A stretch of DNA of 58,273 nt, from positions 1-58,273 of the forward strand of contig CAJFOF010000091.1 of the NCBI GenBank assembly GCA_904395885.1. The letters run 5' to 3'. Both the position numbers and the translations under genes were made by a program. Source of the DNA: an uncultured Lachnospiraceae bacterium (lineage in GTDB: Bacteria > Bacillota > Clostridia > Lachnospirales > Lachnospiraceae). Positions 7,572-16,401 of the stretch are shown here, piece by piece. Positions within the stretch are counted from its first letter, which is position 1. Each line of letters starts with the position of its first letter. The notes under the pieces were generated by a model. The model was given only the letters and a program-made list of their open reading frames with translations, had not been told where the DNA came from and searched no databases.

Positions 7572-8738
7572 TCAGCCCTTCACCAGACGCACCCGCAAGA
7601 TGCCGTCTACAGCTCTCAGCTTTTCCAGGGCCTCGGCTCCAGGAACGCTTTCCAGATCCAGCAGCGTGTACGCCACCTTATCCCGGCTCTTATTGGTCAT
7701 ATCCGAAATGTTCACATTTTCAGCCGCCATAATACTTGTAATCTGGCCTAACATGTTAGGAATATTCCTGTGGAGGACAGCAACTCTGGCTGCAGTGTGG
7801 CAGACGCCCATGTCACAGGCCGGATAGTTGACAGAATTCTGGATATTTCCGTTCTCCAGGTAATCCATCATCTCCATCACCGCCATGGTGGCGCAATTGT
7901 CCTCCGCCTCTTCCGTGGAAGCGCCCAGATGGGGAATCACAATGGCGTTTTCCATATTCACCACTTTCGTATCCGGGAAATCTGTAACATACTTTCTCAC
8001 TTTTCCGGAAGCCAGCCCCTCCGCCATAGCGTCTTCATCCACCAGAGCATCCCTGGAGAAGTTGAGGAAAACGACTCCTTCTTTCATCTTATCAATCGCA
8101 TCTTTATCAATCATTCCCTTGGTGCTGCTGGTGGCAGGAACGTGAATCGTAATATAATCGCATTCTTTATAGATAACGTCTACCGAGCTGACAGGGCGTA
8201 CCTCTCTGGATAGCTGCCATGCGGCCTTTACAGAGATAAAAGGATCATAGCCCAGCACTTCCATACCCAGAGCGGCAGCGGCATTGGCTATCTCAGCGCC
8301 GATAGCGCCCAGTCCGATGACGCCCAGCTTCTTGCCCTTGATCTCTGTACCGGCAAATTTCTTTTTATTCTTCTCCGTAGATTTTGCAATGGCTTCGTCA
8401 TTCTTATTGTCACGGCACCATGCAATGCCACCTAGGATATCTCTGGCCGCCAGCATCATCGCACCGATTACCAGCTCTTTCACCGCATTGGCGTTGGCCC
8501 CTGGGGTATTGAACACCACGATGCCCTGCTCGGCGCATTTGTCCAGGGGGATATTGTTAACCCCCGCACCTGCCCTGGCGATGGCCAGAAGGCCATCAGG
8601 GAATTCCATATCATGCATGGCGGCACTCCGGACTAAGATTCCGTTAGCCTCCGCCAGATTGTCTGTAAGCTGATAATTATCTGTCAAAAGTGCGGTTCCC
8701 TGAGCAGATATTGCATTCAGGCAATGAATCTTATTCAT
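7572..8738 (-). CDS. serA: D-3-phosphoglycerate dehydrogenase
   Basis: This enzyme oxidises 3-phosphoglycerate to 3-phosphohydroxypyruvate with NAD, the first step of serine synthesis. The 388-residue protein has a split catalytic domain around an NAD-binding Rossmann domain (GLGAIGAEIANAA at about 145). The active-site HLGASTEEAEDN lies near 270. A C-terminal ACT domain (about 318-388) probably mediates feedback by serine. It is the shorter form, lacking the extra middle domain of about 530-residue SerA proteins. It lies 18 nt after serC and uses an AGGGAGGAG ribosome binding site. Confidence 0.94.
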   Translation of the reverse strand: MNKIHCLNAISAQGTALLTDNYQLTDNLAEANGILVRSAAMHDMEFPDGLLAIARAGAGVNNIPLDKCAEQGIVVFNTPGANANAVKELVIGAMMLAARDILGGIAWCRDNKNDEAIAKSTEKNKKKFAGTEIKGKKLGVIGLGAIGAEIANAAAALGMEVLGYDPFISVKAAWQLSREVRPVSSVDVIYKECDYITIHVPATSSTKGMIDKDAIDKMKEGVVFLNFSRDALVDEDAMAEGLASGKVRKYVTDFPDTKVVNMENAIVIPHLGASTEEAEDNCATMAVMEMMDYLENGNIQNSVNYPACDMGVCHTAARVAVLHRNIPNMLGQITSIMAAENVNISDMTNKSRDKVAYTLLDLESVPGAEALEKLRAVDGILRVRLVKG

Positions 8739-8756
8739 AATAAACTCCTCCCTCTC

Positions 8757-9842
8757 CTATTTCTGATGCTTTTTCTCAAAGTCTTCCATAAACGTCACAA
8801 GTTTTTCCACACCAGCCATAGGCATTGCGTTGTAAATGCTGGCTCTCATACCGCCTACAGTCCGGTGACCCTTTAGATTTTCCAGACCGGCCGCCTTTGC
8901 CTCTTTTACAAACAAAGCATCCAGATCGGTATCTCCGGTCACAAAGGGAACATTCATCAGAGAGCGGTCTTTCTTTTCTACCGTTCCGGTAAACAGCTTA
9001 CTCTGATCCAGGAAATCGTACAAAAGTTTAGCCTTCTTCTCATTGTATTCCTTCATTGCCTCCAGGCCGCCGCGGTTTTTGATCCATTTGAATACCTTGC
9101 CACAGATATAAATGCCGTATGCCGGCGGAGTATTGTACAGAGATCCTGCATCGGCGTGGGTCTTATAGCGCATCATGGTAGGCGTTCCAGGAAGAACATC
9201 TTCTGTGATCATATCTTCGCGGATTACTGCAATTACAACGCCTGCAGGGCCTACATTTTTCTGGGCGCCGCCGTAAAGCATAGCGTATTTTTCCACATCT
9301 ACGGGTTCTGACAGAAAACAGGAGGAAATGTCTGCTACAAGGGGTTTTCCCTTGGTGTTTGGCAGCGTTTTAAATTTTGTGCCGTAGATGGTATTGTTTT
9401 CACAGATATATACGTAATCGGCGTCTTCTGATATTGGCAGATCGGAACAATCCGGTATGTAAGAGAATGTTTTATCCGCGCTTGATGCCACCGCGTTGGC
9501 AGTTCCGAATAACTTTGCCTCATTCCATGCCTTTTTTGCCCACTGTCCGGTAATGATGTAATCCGCAACTTTATTTTTCATAAAGTTCATAGGAACCATA
9601 GCAAACTGCAGACTGGCTCCACCCTGCATGAAAAGAACCTTGTAATTCTCGGGAATTCCCATCAGGTCTCTCAGATCTGCCTCTGCAGTCTGGATAATCT
9701 CTTCAAACATCTTGGAACGGTGGCTCATCTCCATCACAGACATGCCGCATCCTCTGTAATCCAGCATCTCCTCTGCTGCCTCTTTCAAGACTTCCTCCGG
9801 CAGGACCGCCGGCCCGGCTGAAAAATTGTATACCCTGCTCAT
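8757..9842 (-). CDS. serC: Phosphoserine aminotransferase
   Basis: This PLP enzyme moves an amino group from glutamate to 3-phosphohydroxypyruvate, the second step of serine synthesis. The 361-residue protein begins RVYNFSAGPAVLP, the family signature. The PLP lysine lies in YGGAQKNVGPAG at about 195, and the protein is of normal length. The ATG at 9842 was preferred over one two codons upstream because AGGAGG is then spaced 8 nt away. It is the first gene after a 116-nt gap following ilvB, and it has a possible promoter of its own there. Confidence 0.94.
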   Translation of the reverse strand: MSRVYNFSAGPAVLPEEVLKEAAEEMLDYRGCGMSVMEMSHRSKMFEEIIQTAEADLRDLMGIPENYKVLFMQGGASLQFAMVPMNFMKNKVADYIITGQWAKKAWNEAKLFGTANAVASSADKTFSYIPDCSDLPISEDADYVYICENNTIYGTKFKTLPNTKGKPLVADISSCFLSEPVDVEKYAMLYGGAQKNVGPAGVVIAVIREDMITEDVLPGTPTMMRYKTHADAGSLYNTPPAYGIYICGKVFKWIKNRGGLEAMKEYNEKKAKLLYDFLDQSKLFTGTVEKKDRSLMNVPFVTGDTDLDALFVKEAKAAGLENLKGHRTVGGMRASIYNAMPMAGVEKLVTFMEDFEKKHQK

Positions 9843-9958
9843 AACCATTTCCTCCTCTTTTCATTTCCTTATTTTATGGTCAAGCCGGAGACGCACAATC
9901 ATTTTCTTTGACAGTGTCAAAAATCCTGTTGTGGACGCCCTCAGCTCAATCTTTTCCA
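9843..9958 (-). promoter_or_regulatory. serC upstream region with a palindrome and a possible promoter
   Basis: TTTGACAGTGTCAAA (9907-9921) is a perfect 15-bp palindrome. Downstream of it on the minus strand a possible promoter reads TTGTGC, 16 nt, TAAAAT. The serine genes could therefore be expressed alone or by read-through from ilvB. Confidence 0.4.
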
Positions 9959-11638
9959 TCAAATCTTCAGATCCACATCGTCAAATGCATCTGAGATCGG
10001 CGCTCCCGGCGAAACCATAGGATAGACCTTGTCGTCGCAGGCGATCTGACAGTCGATGAGTACGGGGATATTCAGCTCCACCGCCTCTTTAAAGACCGGC
10101 TCAAAGTCTTCCATCTTTTCAACCCGGTAGCCCTTGGCCCCCATAGCCTCAGCCAGCTTCACAAAATCCACCTGGTCATTAAGGACTGTATGTGAATATC
10201 TCTTGCCGTAGAACAGGTCCTGCCACTGGCGCACCATACCCAAAACGTGATTGTTCATAATAACTTCTATCACCGGGATGTTATAGCGAGTAGCTGTAGC
10301 CAGCTCATTCATATTCATTCTGAAGCAGCCGTCTCCCGCAATGTTGATTACCGTCTTATCTTTCCGTCCTAGCTTCGCGCCGATGGCAGCTCCCAGGCCG
10401 TAACCCATGGTTCCCAGACCGCCGGAGCTGATAAAGGTTCTTGGCGTTTTGTATTTGTAATACTGGGCCGCCCACATTTGGTTCTGTCCTACTTCCGTGA
10501 CAATGACAGCATCTCCGCCGGTAAGCTCATAGATCTTCTCCATAATAAAGGGACCGGTAAGCTGGTTTTTATTGTACCGCAGCGGATACATATCTTTCAG
10601 ACGCTCGATGTGCATGATCCACTCGTCATGATTCATAGGATCCAACCTGGCGTTGAGCTTTCTCAGAATCACCTTGGCATCACCGATCAGATTGGCAAAG
10701 CTGCGAATATTTTTGTTGATCTCCGCCGGATCCACATCGATGTGAAGGATCTTGGCATTGGATGCAAATTTGGAAGCATTTCCCGTGACGCGGTCGCTGA
10801 ACCTGGCTCCGATGGCGATCAGGAGATCGCACTCTGTGATGCCGAAGTTGGAAGCCTTGGTGCCGTGCATTCCGGCCATCCCGGTGTACAGCTCGTCGGT
10901 CCCGTCAAAGGCTCCCTTTCCCATAAGGGTATCGGCCACAGGGGCCTGGATCTTCTTTGCAAATGCTCTCAGCTCATCCGCCGCGCCGGAGATCACTGCA
11001 CCGCCGCCTACCAGGATAAAAGGCTTCTGAGCCTTTCGGATCAGTTCCTCCGCCTGTTCGATGTCCTCTTCCCGAATCGTATCCGTCTGGGGAAGGACTT
11101 CCTGGGGGGCCTGATACTCATATTCACACTCAGCGGCTGTGACGTCTTTTGTAATGTCCACCAACACCGGACCGGGCCGGCCGCTCTCTGCGATGGTAAA
11201 GGCTCTTCTTATAACAGAAGCTAGACGGTTGACGTCCTTTACAATAAAATTGTATTTCGTAATCGGCATGGTTACGCCGGCAATATCAACTTCCTGAAAG
11301 CTGTCTTTTCCTAAAAGACTGACACCTACATTGCAGGTAATCGCCACTACGGGTATCGAATCCATGTACGCTGTGGCGATCCCGGTAACCAGATTGGTTG
11401 CTCCTGGCCCGGAAGTGGCCAGACATACTCCCACCTTTCCCGTTGCTCTGGCATAGCCATCAGCAGCATGGGAGGCTCCCTGCTCGTGGGAGGTCAGGAT
11501 ATGAGTGATCTCATCCTGATGTTTATACAATGCGTCATATATATTTAAGATAGCGCCTCCGGGATACCCGAACACGGTATCTACACCCTGTTCTTTTAAA
11601 CACTCTATTACGATTTCCGCACCTGTCAATTTACTCAT
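9959..11638 (-). CDS. ilvB: Acetolactate synthase, large (catalytic) subunit
   Basis: This thiamine-diphosphate enzyme joins two pyruvates to acetolactate, or pyruvate with 2-ketobutyrate, in branched-chain amino acid synthesis. The 559-residue protein has the three expected domains: an N-terminal PYR domain with the catalytic Glu in SHEQGASHAADGYARATG, a central FAD-type domain, and a C-terminal PP domain with GDGCFRMN...NN for magnesium and ThDP binding. It lies 18 nt after ilvD. No regulatory small subunit (ilvN) gene follows; serC comes next instead. Confidence 0.94.
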   Translation of the reverse strand: MSKLTGAEIVIECLKEQGVDTVFGYPGGAILNIYDALYKHQDEITHILTSHEQGASHAADGYARATGKVGVCLATSGPGATNLVTGIATAYMDSIPVVAITCNVGVSLLGKDSFQEVDIAGVTMPITKYNFIVKDVNRLASVIRRAFTIAESGRPGPVLVDITKDVTAAECEYEYQAPQEVLPQTDTIREEDIEQAEELIRKAQKPFILVGGGAVISGAADELRAFAKKIQAPVADTLMGKGAFDGTDELYTGMAGMHGTKASNFGITECDLLIAIGARFSDRVTGNASKFASNAKILHIDVDPAEINKNIRSFANLIGDAKVILRKLNARLDPMNHDEWIMHIERLKDMYPLRYNKNQLTGPFIMEKIYELTGGDAVIVTEVGQNQMWAAQYYKYKTPRTFISSGGLGTMGYGLGAAIGAKLGRKDKTVINIAGDGCFRMNMNELATATRYNIPVIEVIMNNHVLGMVRQWQDLFYGKRYSHTVLNDQVDFVKLAEAMGAKGYRVEKMEDFEPVFKEAVELNIPVLIDCQIACDDKVYPMVSPGAPISDAFDDVDLKI

Positions 11639-11656
11639 TAGCTGCCGCTCCCCTCT

Positions 11657-13321
11657 TTATTTTGATTTCAATACAGCCCCCTTGTCTGCCGAAGTGACAA
11701 GGCTGGCGTAACGGGCCAGATACCCTGTGGTCACCTGAGGCGTCCTGGGCTGCCATTTCGCCTTTCTGGCTGCCAGCTCTTCATCCGAAACCTTTACGTT
11801 AATCTGATGATTGTCAATGTCAATCGATATAATATCCCCTTCTTCTACCAAGGCGATGGGGCCGCCAACGGCAGCTTCAGGAGAAACGTGGCCTATGGAT
11901 GCGCCCCTGGAAGCACCGGAGAAACGGCCGTCCGTAATCAGGGCAACCGTGGAGCCAAGGCCCATGCCTGCGATGGCGGAGGTGGGATTCAGCATCTCCC
12001 TCATTCCGGGACCGCCCTTTGGTCCTTCATAGCGGATCACAACCACATCCCCCGCTACGATCTTTCCTCCTTTGATGGCCGCAATAGCGTCCTCCTCACA
12101 GTCAAACACTCTGGCTGGTCCCTCGTGTTTCAGCATTTCAGGCGCAACAGCCGAGCGCTTCACCACGCAGGAATCGGGAGCCAGATTGCCTCTCAGGATG
12201 GCAATGCCGCCGGTCTTGCTGTAAGGATTTTCCACCGGACGAATGACTTCCGGATTTAAATTGACGCAGCCTTTGATATTTTCCCCTACCGTCTTTCCGG
12301 TAACTGTCATACAGTCAAGATTCAGCAGTCCAAGCTTGCTGATCTCGTTCATAACAGCGTAAATACCGCCGGCTTCGTTTAAATCTTCGATATAAGTGGG
12401 ACCAGCCGGAGCCAGGTGGCACAGGTTCGGCGTCCTAGCGCTGATCTCATTGGCAATGTCTACATTTAACTCCACGCCAGCTTCGTGGGCAATAGCCGGA
12501 AGGTGAAGCATGCTGTTGGTAGAACATCCCAGGGCCATGTCCATGGTCAGAGCGTTGCGGAAAGCTGCCTCTGTCATAATGTCTCTCGGCCGGATGTTCC
12601 TTCTGTACATTTCCATAACTGCCATGCCTGCATGTTTTGCCAGCTTGATTCTCTCTGAGTAGACTGCCGGGATGGTTCCATTTCCCCTCAGTCCCATTCC
12701 CAGAACCTCTGTCAAACAGTTCATGCTGTTGGCCGTGTACATGCCGGAGCAGGAACCGCAGGTGGGACAAACCTTCTCTTCAAATTCCCGTACATCCTCC
12801 TCCGTCATGGTCCCGGCAGCGTAGGCACCCACTGCCTCAAACATGCTGGAAAGGCTGCGCTTCTGGCCTTTTACATGGCCGGCCAGCATCGGACCGCCGC
12901 TGACAAAGACCGTAGGAACATTGATCCTTGCTGCTGCCATGAGAAGGCCCGGTACATTTTTATCGCAGTTGGGAACCATGACCAGAGCGTCAAACTGATG
13001 AGCCAGAGCCATACACTCTGTGGAATCTGCGATCAGATCTCTGGTGACCAGGGAGTATTTCATGCCGATATGGCCCATAGCAATGCCGTCGCAGACGGCA
13101 ATTGCCGGGAATACGATAGGCGTACCGCCTGCCATAGCCACTCCCATTTTCACGGCCTCAACGATTTTGTCCAGATTCATATGGCCCGGAACGATCTCAT
13201 TGTAAGAGCTGACAATGCCTACCAGCGGTCTCTCCATCTCCTCCTTGGTCATTCCCAGAGCATTGAACAGCGAGCGGTGGGGCGCCTGCTGCATTCCCGT
13301 TTTCACTGCATCACTTTTCAT
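11657..13321 (-). CDS. ilvD: Dihydroxy-acid dehydratase
   Basis: This iron-sulfur enzyme dehydrates 2,3-dihydroxy-isovalerate and -methylvalerate to the keto acids that lead to valine and isoleucine. The 554-residue protein has the cluster cysteines in PNCDKNVPG (about 115-125) and [17 protein letters not shown] (about 188-205), and the C-terminal [13 protein letters not shown] motif. Length is normal. It sits 16 nt after leuB and 18 nt before ilvB, so the three form one operon. The start has AGGAGG upstream. Confidence 0.95.
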   Translation of the reverse strand: MKSDAVKTGMQQAPHRSLFNALGMTKEEMERPLVGIVSSYNEIVPGHMNLDKIVEAVKMGVAMAGGTPIVFPAIAVCDGIAMGHIGMKYSLVTRDLIADSTECMALAHQFDALVMVPNCDKNVPGLLMAAARINVPTVFVSGGPMLAGHVKGQKRSLSSMFEAVGAYAAGTMTEEDVREFEEKVCPTCGSCSGMYTANSMNCLTEVLGMGLRGNGTIPAVYSERIKLAKHAGMAVMEMYRRNIRPRDIMTEAAFRNALTMDMALGCSTNSMLHLPAIAHEAGVELNVDIANEISARTPNLCHLAPAGPTYIEDLNEAGGIYAVMNEISKLGLLNLDCMTVTGKTVGENIKGCVNLNPEVIRPVENPYSKTGGIAILRGNLAPDSCVVKRSAVAPEMLKHEGPARVFDCEEDAIAAIKGGKIVAGDVVVIRYEGPKGGPGMREMLNPTSAIAGMGLGSTVALITDGRFSGASRGASIGHVSPEAAVGGPIALVEEGDIISIDIDNHQINVKVSDEELAARKAKWQPRTPQVTTGYLARYASLVTSADKGAVLKSK

Positions 13322-13337
13322 CTTCCTACCTCCTCAT

Positions 13338-14420
13338 CTATATTCTGGCGGCGATCAGATCGCCCATCTCGGTGGTTCCGACTTTCGTACATCCCTCTGC
13401 CATAATGTCAGCTGTGCGCCATCCCTCTGTCAGGACCTTCTGAACCGCCGCCTCAACGGCCGCTGCCTCCTGATCCAGATCAAAGGAATATCGCAGCATC
13501 ATAGCTGCTGAAAGAATTGTGGCAATGGGATTTGCAATATCTTTTCCGGCAATATCCGGAGCGGAGCCGTGACTTGGCTCATACATGCCGAATTTTGTCT
13601 CGTTCAGGCTGGCTGACGACAGCATCCCAATGGAGCCGGTGATCATGCTGGCCTCGTCAGACAAAATATCGCCAAACATATTCTCTGTTAACACCACATC
13701 AAACTGGCCCGGATTCATGACAAGCTGCATAGCGCAGTTGTCCACCAGCATGTGGTTCAGCGTAACCTCAGGGTAATCCTTTGCCACCTCATCCACCACT
13801 TTTCTCCAGAGCCTGGAAGAGTCCAGCACATTGGCCTTGTCAACGCTGGTCACTTTTTTCCGTCTCTTCATAGCGATATCAAAAGCCTTGACAGCGATCC
13901 GGCGAATCTCGTTCTCATTGTATGTAAGAGTGTCCACTGCCGTCATCAGCCCGTCAATCTCTTTGGTGTACCTCTCCCCAAAATACAGCCCGCCTGTCAG
14001 CTCTCTCATGATCACCATATCAAAGCCGTCGCCGATAATCTCTTTTTTGAGCGGGCAGGCATCTGCCAACTCCTTATACAGGTATGCCGGGCGCATGTTG
14101 GCGAAAAGATTCAGCCCCTTTCTGATCGCCAGAAGTCCGGCTTCCGGTCTTAGATTCGGAGCGACCTGGTACCAGCGGGAATTTCCCACATCTCCGCCGA
14201 CTGCTCCCAAAAGGACCGCATCATTGGCTTTCGCTGTCTCAAGAGCCTCATCGGTAAGCGGAACCCCGTAAGCGTCAATGGAACAGCCGCCCATGAGAAC
14301 TTCTGTATAATGAAACGTATGGCCATAAATCTGACCCACTTTATCCAGTACTTTTTTCGCTTCCCGGATAATCTCCGGTCCGATTCCATCTCCGGAAATC
14401 ACCGCAACTTTACATTCCAT
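13338..14420 (-). CDS. leuB: 3-isopropylmalate dehydrogenase
   Basis: This NAD-dependent enzyme oxidises and decarboxylates 3-isopropylmalate in leucine synthesis. The 360-residue protein opens with [13 protein letters not shown], has the substrate-binding [13 protein letters not shown] motif at about 135, and ends with the NAD-contacting [18 protein letters not shown] segment. It is the first gene of the minus-strand block leuB-ilvD-ilvB. The leuA, leuCD and ilvC genes are absent here, so the rest of the pathway must be encoded elsewhere. Confidence 0.95.
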   Translation of the reverse strand: MECKVAVISGDGIGPEIIREAKKVLDKVGQIYGHTFHYTEVLMGGCSIDAYGVPLTDEALETAKANDAVLLGAVGGDVGNSRWYQVAPNLRPEAGLLAIRKGLNLFANMRPAYLYKELADACPLKKEIIGDGFDMVIMRELTGGLYFGERYTKEIDGLMTAVDTLTYNENEIRRIAVKAFDIAMKRRKKVTSVDKANVLDSSRLWRKVVDEVAKDYPEVTLNHMLVDNCAMQLVMNPGQFDVVLTENMFGDILSDEASMITGSIGMLSSASLNETKFGMYEPSHGSAPDIAGKDIANPIATILSAAMMLRYSFDLDQEAAAVEAAVQKVLTEGWRTADIMAEGCTKVGTTEMGDLIAARI

Positions 14421-14643
14421 AATCGCTCTCCTCCATATTTTCTGTCATATTTTCAACGCAAGGGCTATTTTCTGTCAATACCCCTGGCTTGTGTTTCTTT
14501 TCATAATACCTCATTTGTGCTTCAGTTTCAACTGTTCATCTGGGAATTTAGCGATTTTTCCATATAAAAAAAAGGAATTCTTCTCATAATTTGCAGTTAT
14601 AGGGATGTTCTCTTCACATTTTTAAGAAAAATGCCAAAGAAAA
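14421..14643 (-). promoter_or_regulatory. leuB upstream region
   Basis: A TTGACA hexamer (minus strand, 14478-14473) lies about 55 nt before the leuB start, with a weak AT-rich -10 candidate after 17-18 nt (GAAAAT). No T-box, leader peptide or other attenuator was recognised in this stretch. Confidence 0.35.
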
Positions 14644-14668
14644 AAGATGGCAATAACTACCATCTTTC
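14637..14668 (-). terminator. Terminator behind the sulfatase remnant
   Basis: AAAGATGG (14644-14651) pairs with CCATCTTT (14661-14668), and on the minus strand a T-rich run follows at 14643-14637. It lies some 58 nt past the remnant's stop codon and probably served the original gene. Confidence 0.6.
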
Positions 14669-14725
14669 TCAATATTCCAGTATCTGTGCAGATAAGAAAT
14701 GTTGAACAGAATGTCCTGACACAAT

Positions 14726-15132
14726 TCAATTCCGTTCCAGCCCAAATCGAGCAAACTGCTCTTCTGGAGCTTCGTTTTCTTCCATCAAGCCAATCAATAA
14801 TTTGCACATTCGCTTTTCTATTTCAGAGTCTGTAAATGGATGTTGCTGCCTCCGGTCATTTTGCAAATCAAACAGACATCTTTGATAGCATTCTTCCGAA
14901 CGCCCTGCCAAACTCCAGAAGGCATTTTCAGCATTGGGCAGCCTTTTGTATAAGAAAAAGGTGCGGAAACCAATTGGGCCTTTTTAAGCTTATCAGCAGA
15001 AACTGAAGTTTTCATATCACTGGGCATCAATGTATATTCAAAAAGAATCTGATCACTGCCGCGCTCTGGCCCCCGCATATACAAATATGTTCCGTCAGTC
15101 ACCCACACTTCATTTCCGAATACCTCAAGCGT
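14726..15132 (-). pseudogene. Broken C-terminal remnant of a second sulfatase
   Basis: Two overlapping minus-strand frames together read like the last 130 or so residues of a type I sulfatase. The upstream frame gives EVWVTDGTYLYMRGP, ILFEYTLMPSDM and APFSYTKGCPMLKMPSG. The downstream frame gives LFDLQNDRRQQHPFTDSEIE and MEENEAPEEQFARFGL up to the stop at 14726. The frame changes near 14905-14915. A TAA precedes the first part at 15133, and the roughly 370 N-terminal residues, including the active site, are missing. It lies just beyond the terminator of the operon with the intact sulfatase, so it is probably the tail of a deleted neighbouring sulfatase gene. Confidence 0.75.
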
Positions 15133-15151
15133 TTAAAAAATATAAAAGGAC

Positions 15152-15199
15152 AAAAAAATTCTGCCGCATCGATGGCTTCGCAAATCATCGATGCGGCAG
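15152..15199 (-). terminator. Strong terminator of the glycosaminoglycan operon
   Basis: A perfect 14-bp stem (arms 15161-15174 and 15186-15199) is followed on the minus strand by a TTTTTTT run (15158-15152). It lies 50 nt after the GH88 stop codon. Confidence 0.9.
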
Positions 15200-15248
15200 T
15201 CCTTCTGTACTTACATATTTTCAAAAAATCTCCGCTGCCAATATCTGT

Positions 15249-16382
15249 TTACCAGATCAGAAACTCCTTTCCCATCAGCCGCAGCACTGCCTCTGCCAGA
15301 AAATAATCGGCATAAATCAGATCCGTCTGCCGGTCCCCGGTGCTGTGGTAATCCACTTTGCAATTCTGGACAATGGAATCTCTCTCAGGATCCCAGTCGC
15401 AGCATTTTTCTGCGATCCCTTTCACCATCCGCTCAGCATGTTCCCGGTAGAAGCGTTTTTCTTCCTCCCCCACATGTTCTGCGATCTCCAGAAGGCCGCA
15501 GGCGGCGCACAATCCTGCGGATGCGTCCAGATATGCCGGCTCTGCAGGCTGTCTGTAATCGCACAGCGGCACGTAATCTGTCAGAGCCGCGTTGGCGATG
15601 ACGTAATGGGCCGTCTTTTTCGCCGTGTCCAGATAGTCAGGATCCCCGGTGTAGCGGTAGCTCAGGGCAAATCCGTAGAGGATCCAGGACTGACCTCTGG
15701 ACCAGGCTGAGGTTTCCGAGTACCCCTGCCCCGTCAGGATCTTTTCCAGCTCCCCTGTGTCCGGATTCAGACAGGCAATATGGCCGCAGGAGCCGTCCTC
15801 CCGCACCAAAGTCCGTCTGACTGTATCGGCGTGGTTCTTCGCTATATAATAAAATCTTGGATCATTTACCTCTTTTGAAGCCCAGTACAGAAGCGGGATA
15901 TTCATCATGGAATCCACGATGATCCACCCGGTACAGTCCTGACCTTCTTCCACGCAGTCCGGGTTCCAGGCCCGGATAAAGCGGCCGGCAGGGTTGTATC
16001 TGCCAGCCAGTATGCTGGCCGCCAGCAAGCCTCTGTTTCGGGATTCTGCGTTCCCTGTCAGCCGGTAATTGGCCACCGCCGAGTGGAGCCACATAAAACC
16101 CACATCGTGGTGCAGGCCTGTAAATCCCCACAGAGCCCTGTCCAGTTTCCGCTCCACCCCTTCAGCCGCCTGGCGATAGAATTCCTTTCCTGTGGCATGG
16201 TACATCTGCCACAGGATCCCCGGCCAGAAGCCGTTGGTCCACCAATTGATATCTTTCTCGCTGTAATCGGTTCTGTAAATCCCGTCTTCCGTCCAGTACG
16301 GGATCTTGTCTCCTATCCTTCTGCATTCCGCATCAAATTTTCCTTCTATTTTCCGGAATAGTTCCTCCAGCCACACTTCCAC
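15249..16382 (-). CDS. GH88 unsaturated glucuronyl hydrolase
   Basis: This enzyme hydrates and releases the unsaturated uronic acid that lyases leave at the end of glycosaminoglycan oligosaccharides. The 377-residue protein has an (alpha/alpha)6-barrel pattern, and the two key aspartates are visible as D93 (HHDVGFM) and D157 (IVDSMMN). No signal peptide is present, so it acts in the cytoplasm. The GTG at 16382 is preferred because AAGGAGG lies 10 nt upstream; a longer frame to 16457 would overlap the sulfatase gene. It follows the sulfatase by 19 nt and is the last gene of the operon. Confidence 0.9.
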   Translation of the reverse strand: MEVWLEELFRKIEGKFDAECRRIGDKIPYWTEDGIYRTDYSEKDINWWTNGFWPGILWQMYHATGKEFYRQAAEGVERKLDRALWGFTGLHHDVGFMWLHSAVANYRLTGNAESRNRGLLAASILAGRYNPAGRFIRAWNPDCVEEGQDCTGWIIVDSMMNIPLLYWASKEVNDPRFYYIAKNHADTVRRTLVREDGSCGHIACLNPDTGELEKILTGQGYSETSAWSRGQSWILYGFALSYRYTGDPDYLDTAKKTAHYVIANAALTDYVPLCDYRQPAEPAYLDASAGLCAACGLLEIAEHVGEEEKRFYREHAERMVKGIAEKCCDWDPERDSIVQNCKVDYHSTGDRQTDLIYADYFLAEAVLRLMGKEFLIW

Positions 16383-16401
16383 TGCTGTGTTTCCTCCTTC
16401 A

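Noticed and set aside
6907..7827. 306-codon open frame on the plus strand
   Set aside because: It is antisense to DUF1015 and the end of serA, with His/Arg-rich random-looking sequence and no start signal.
14421..14620. T-box or leucine leader peptide before leuB
   Set aside because: No T-box motif, run of Leu codons or terminator/antiterminator pair was found; only a simple promoter candidate is present.
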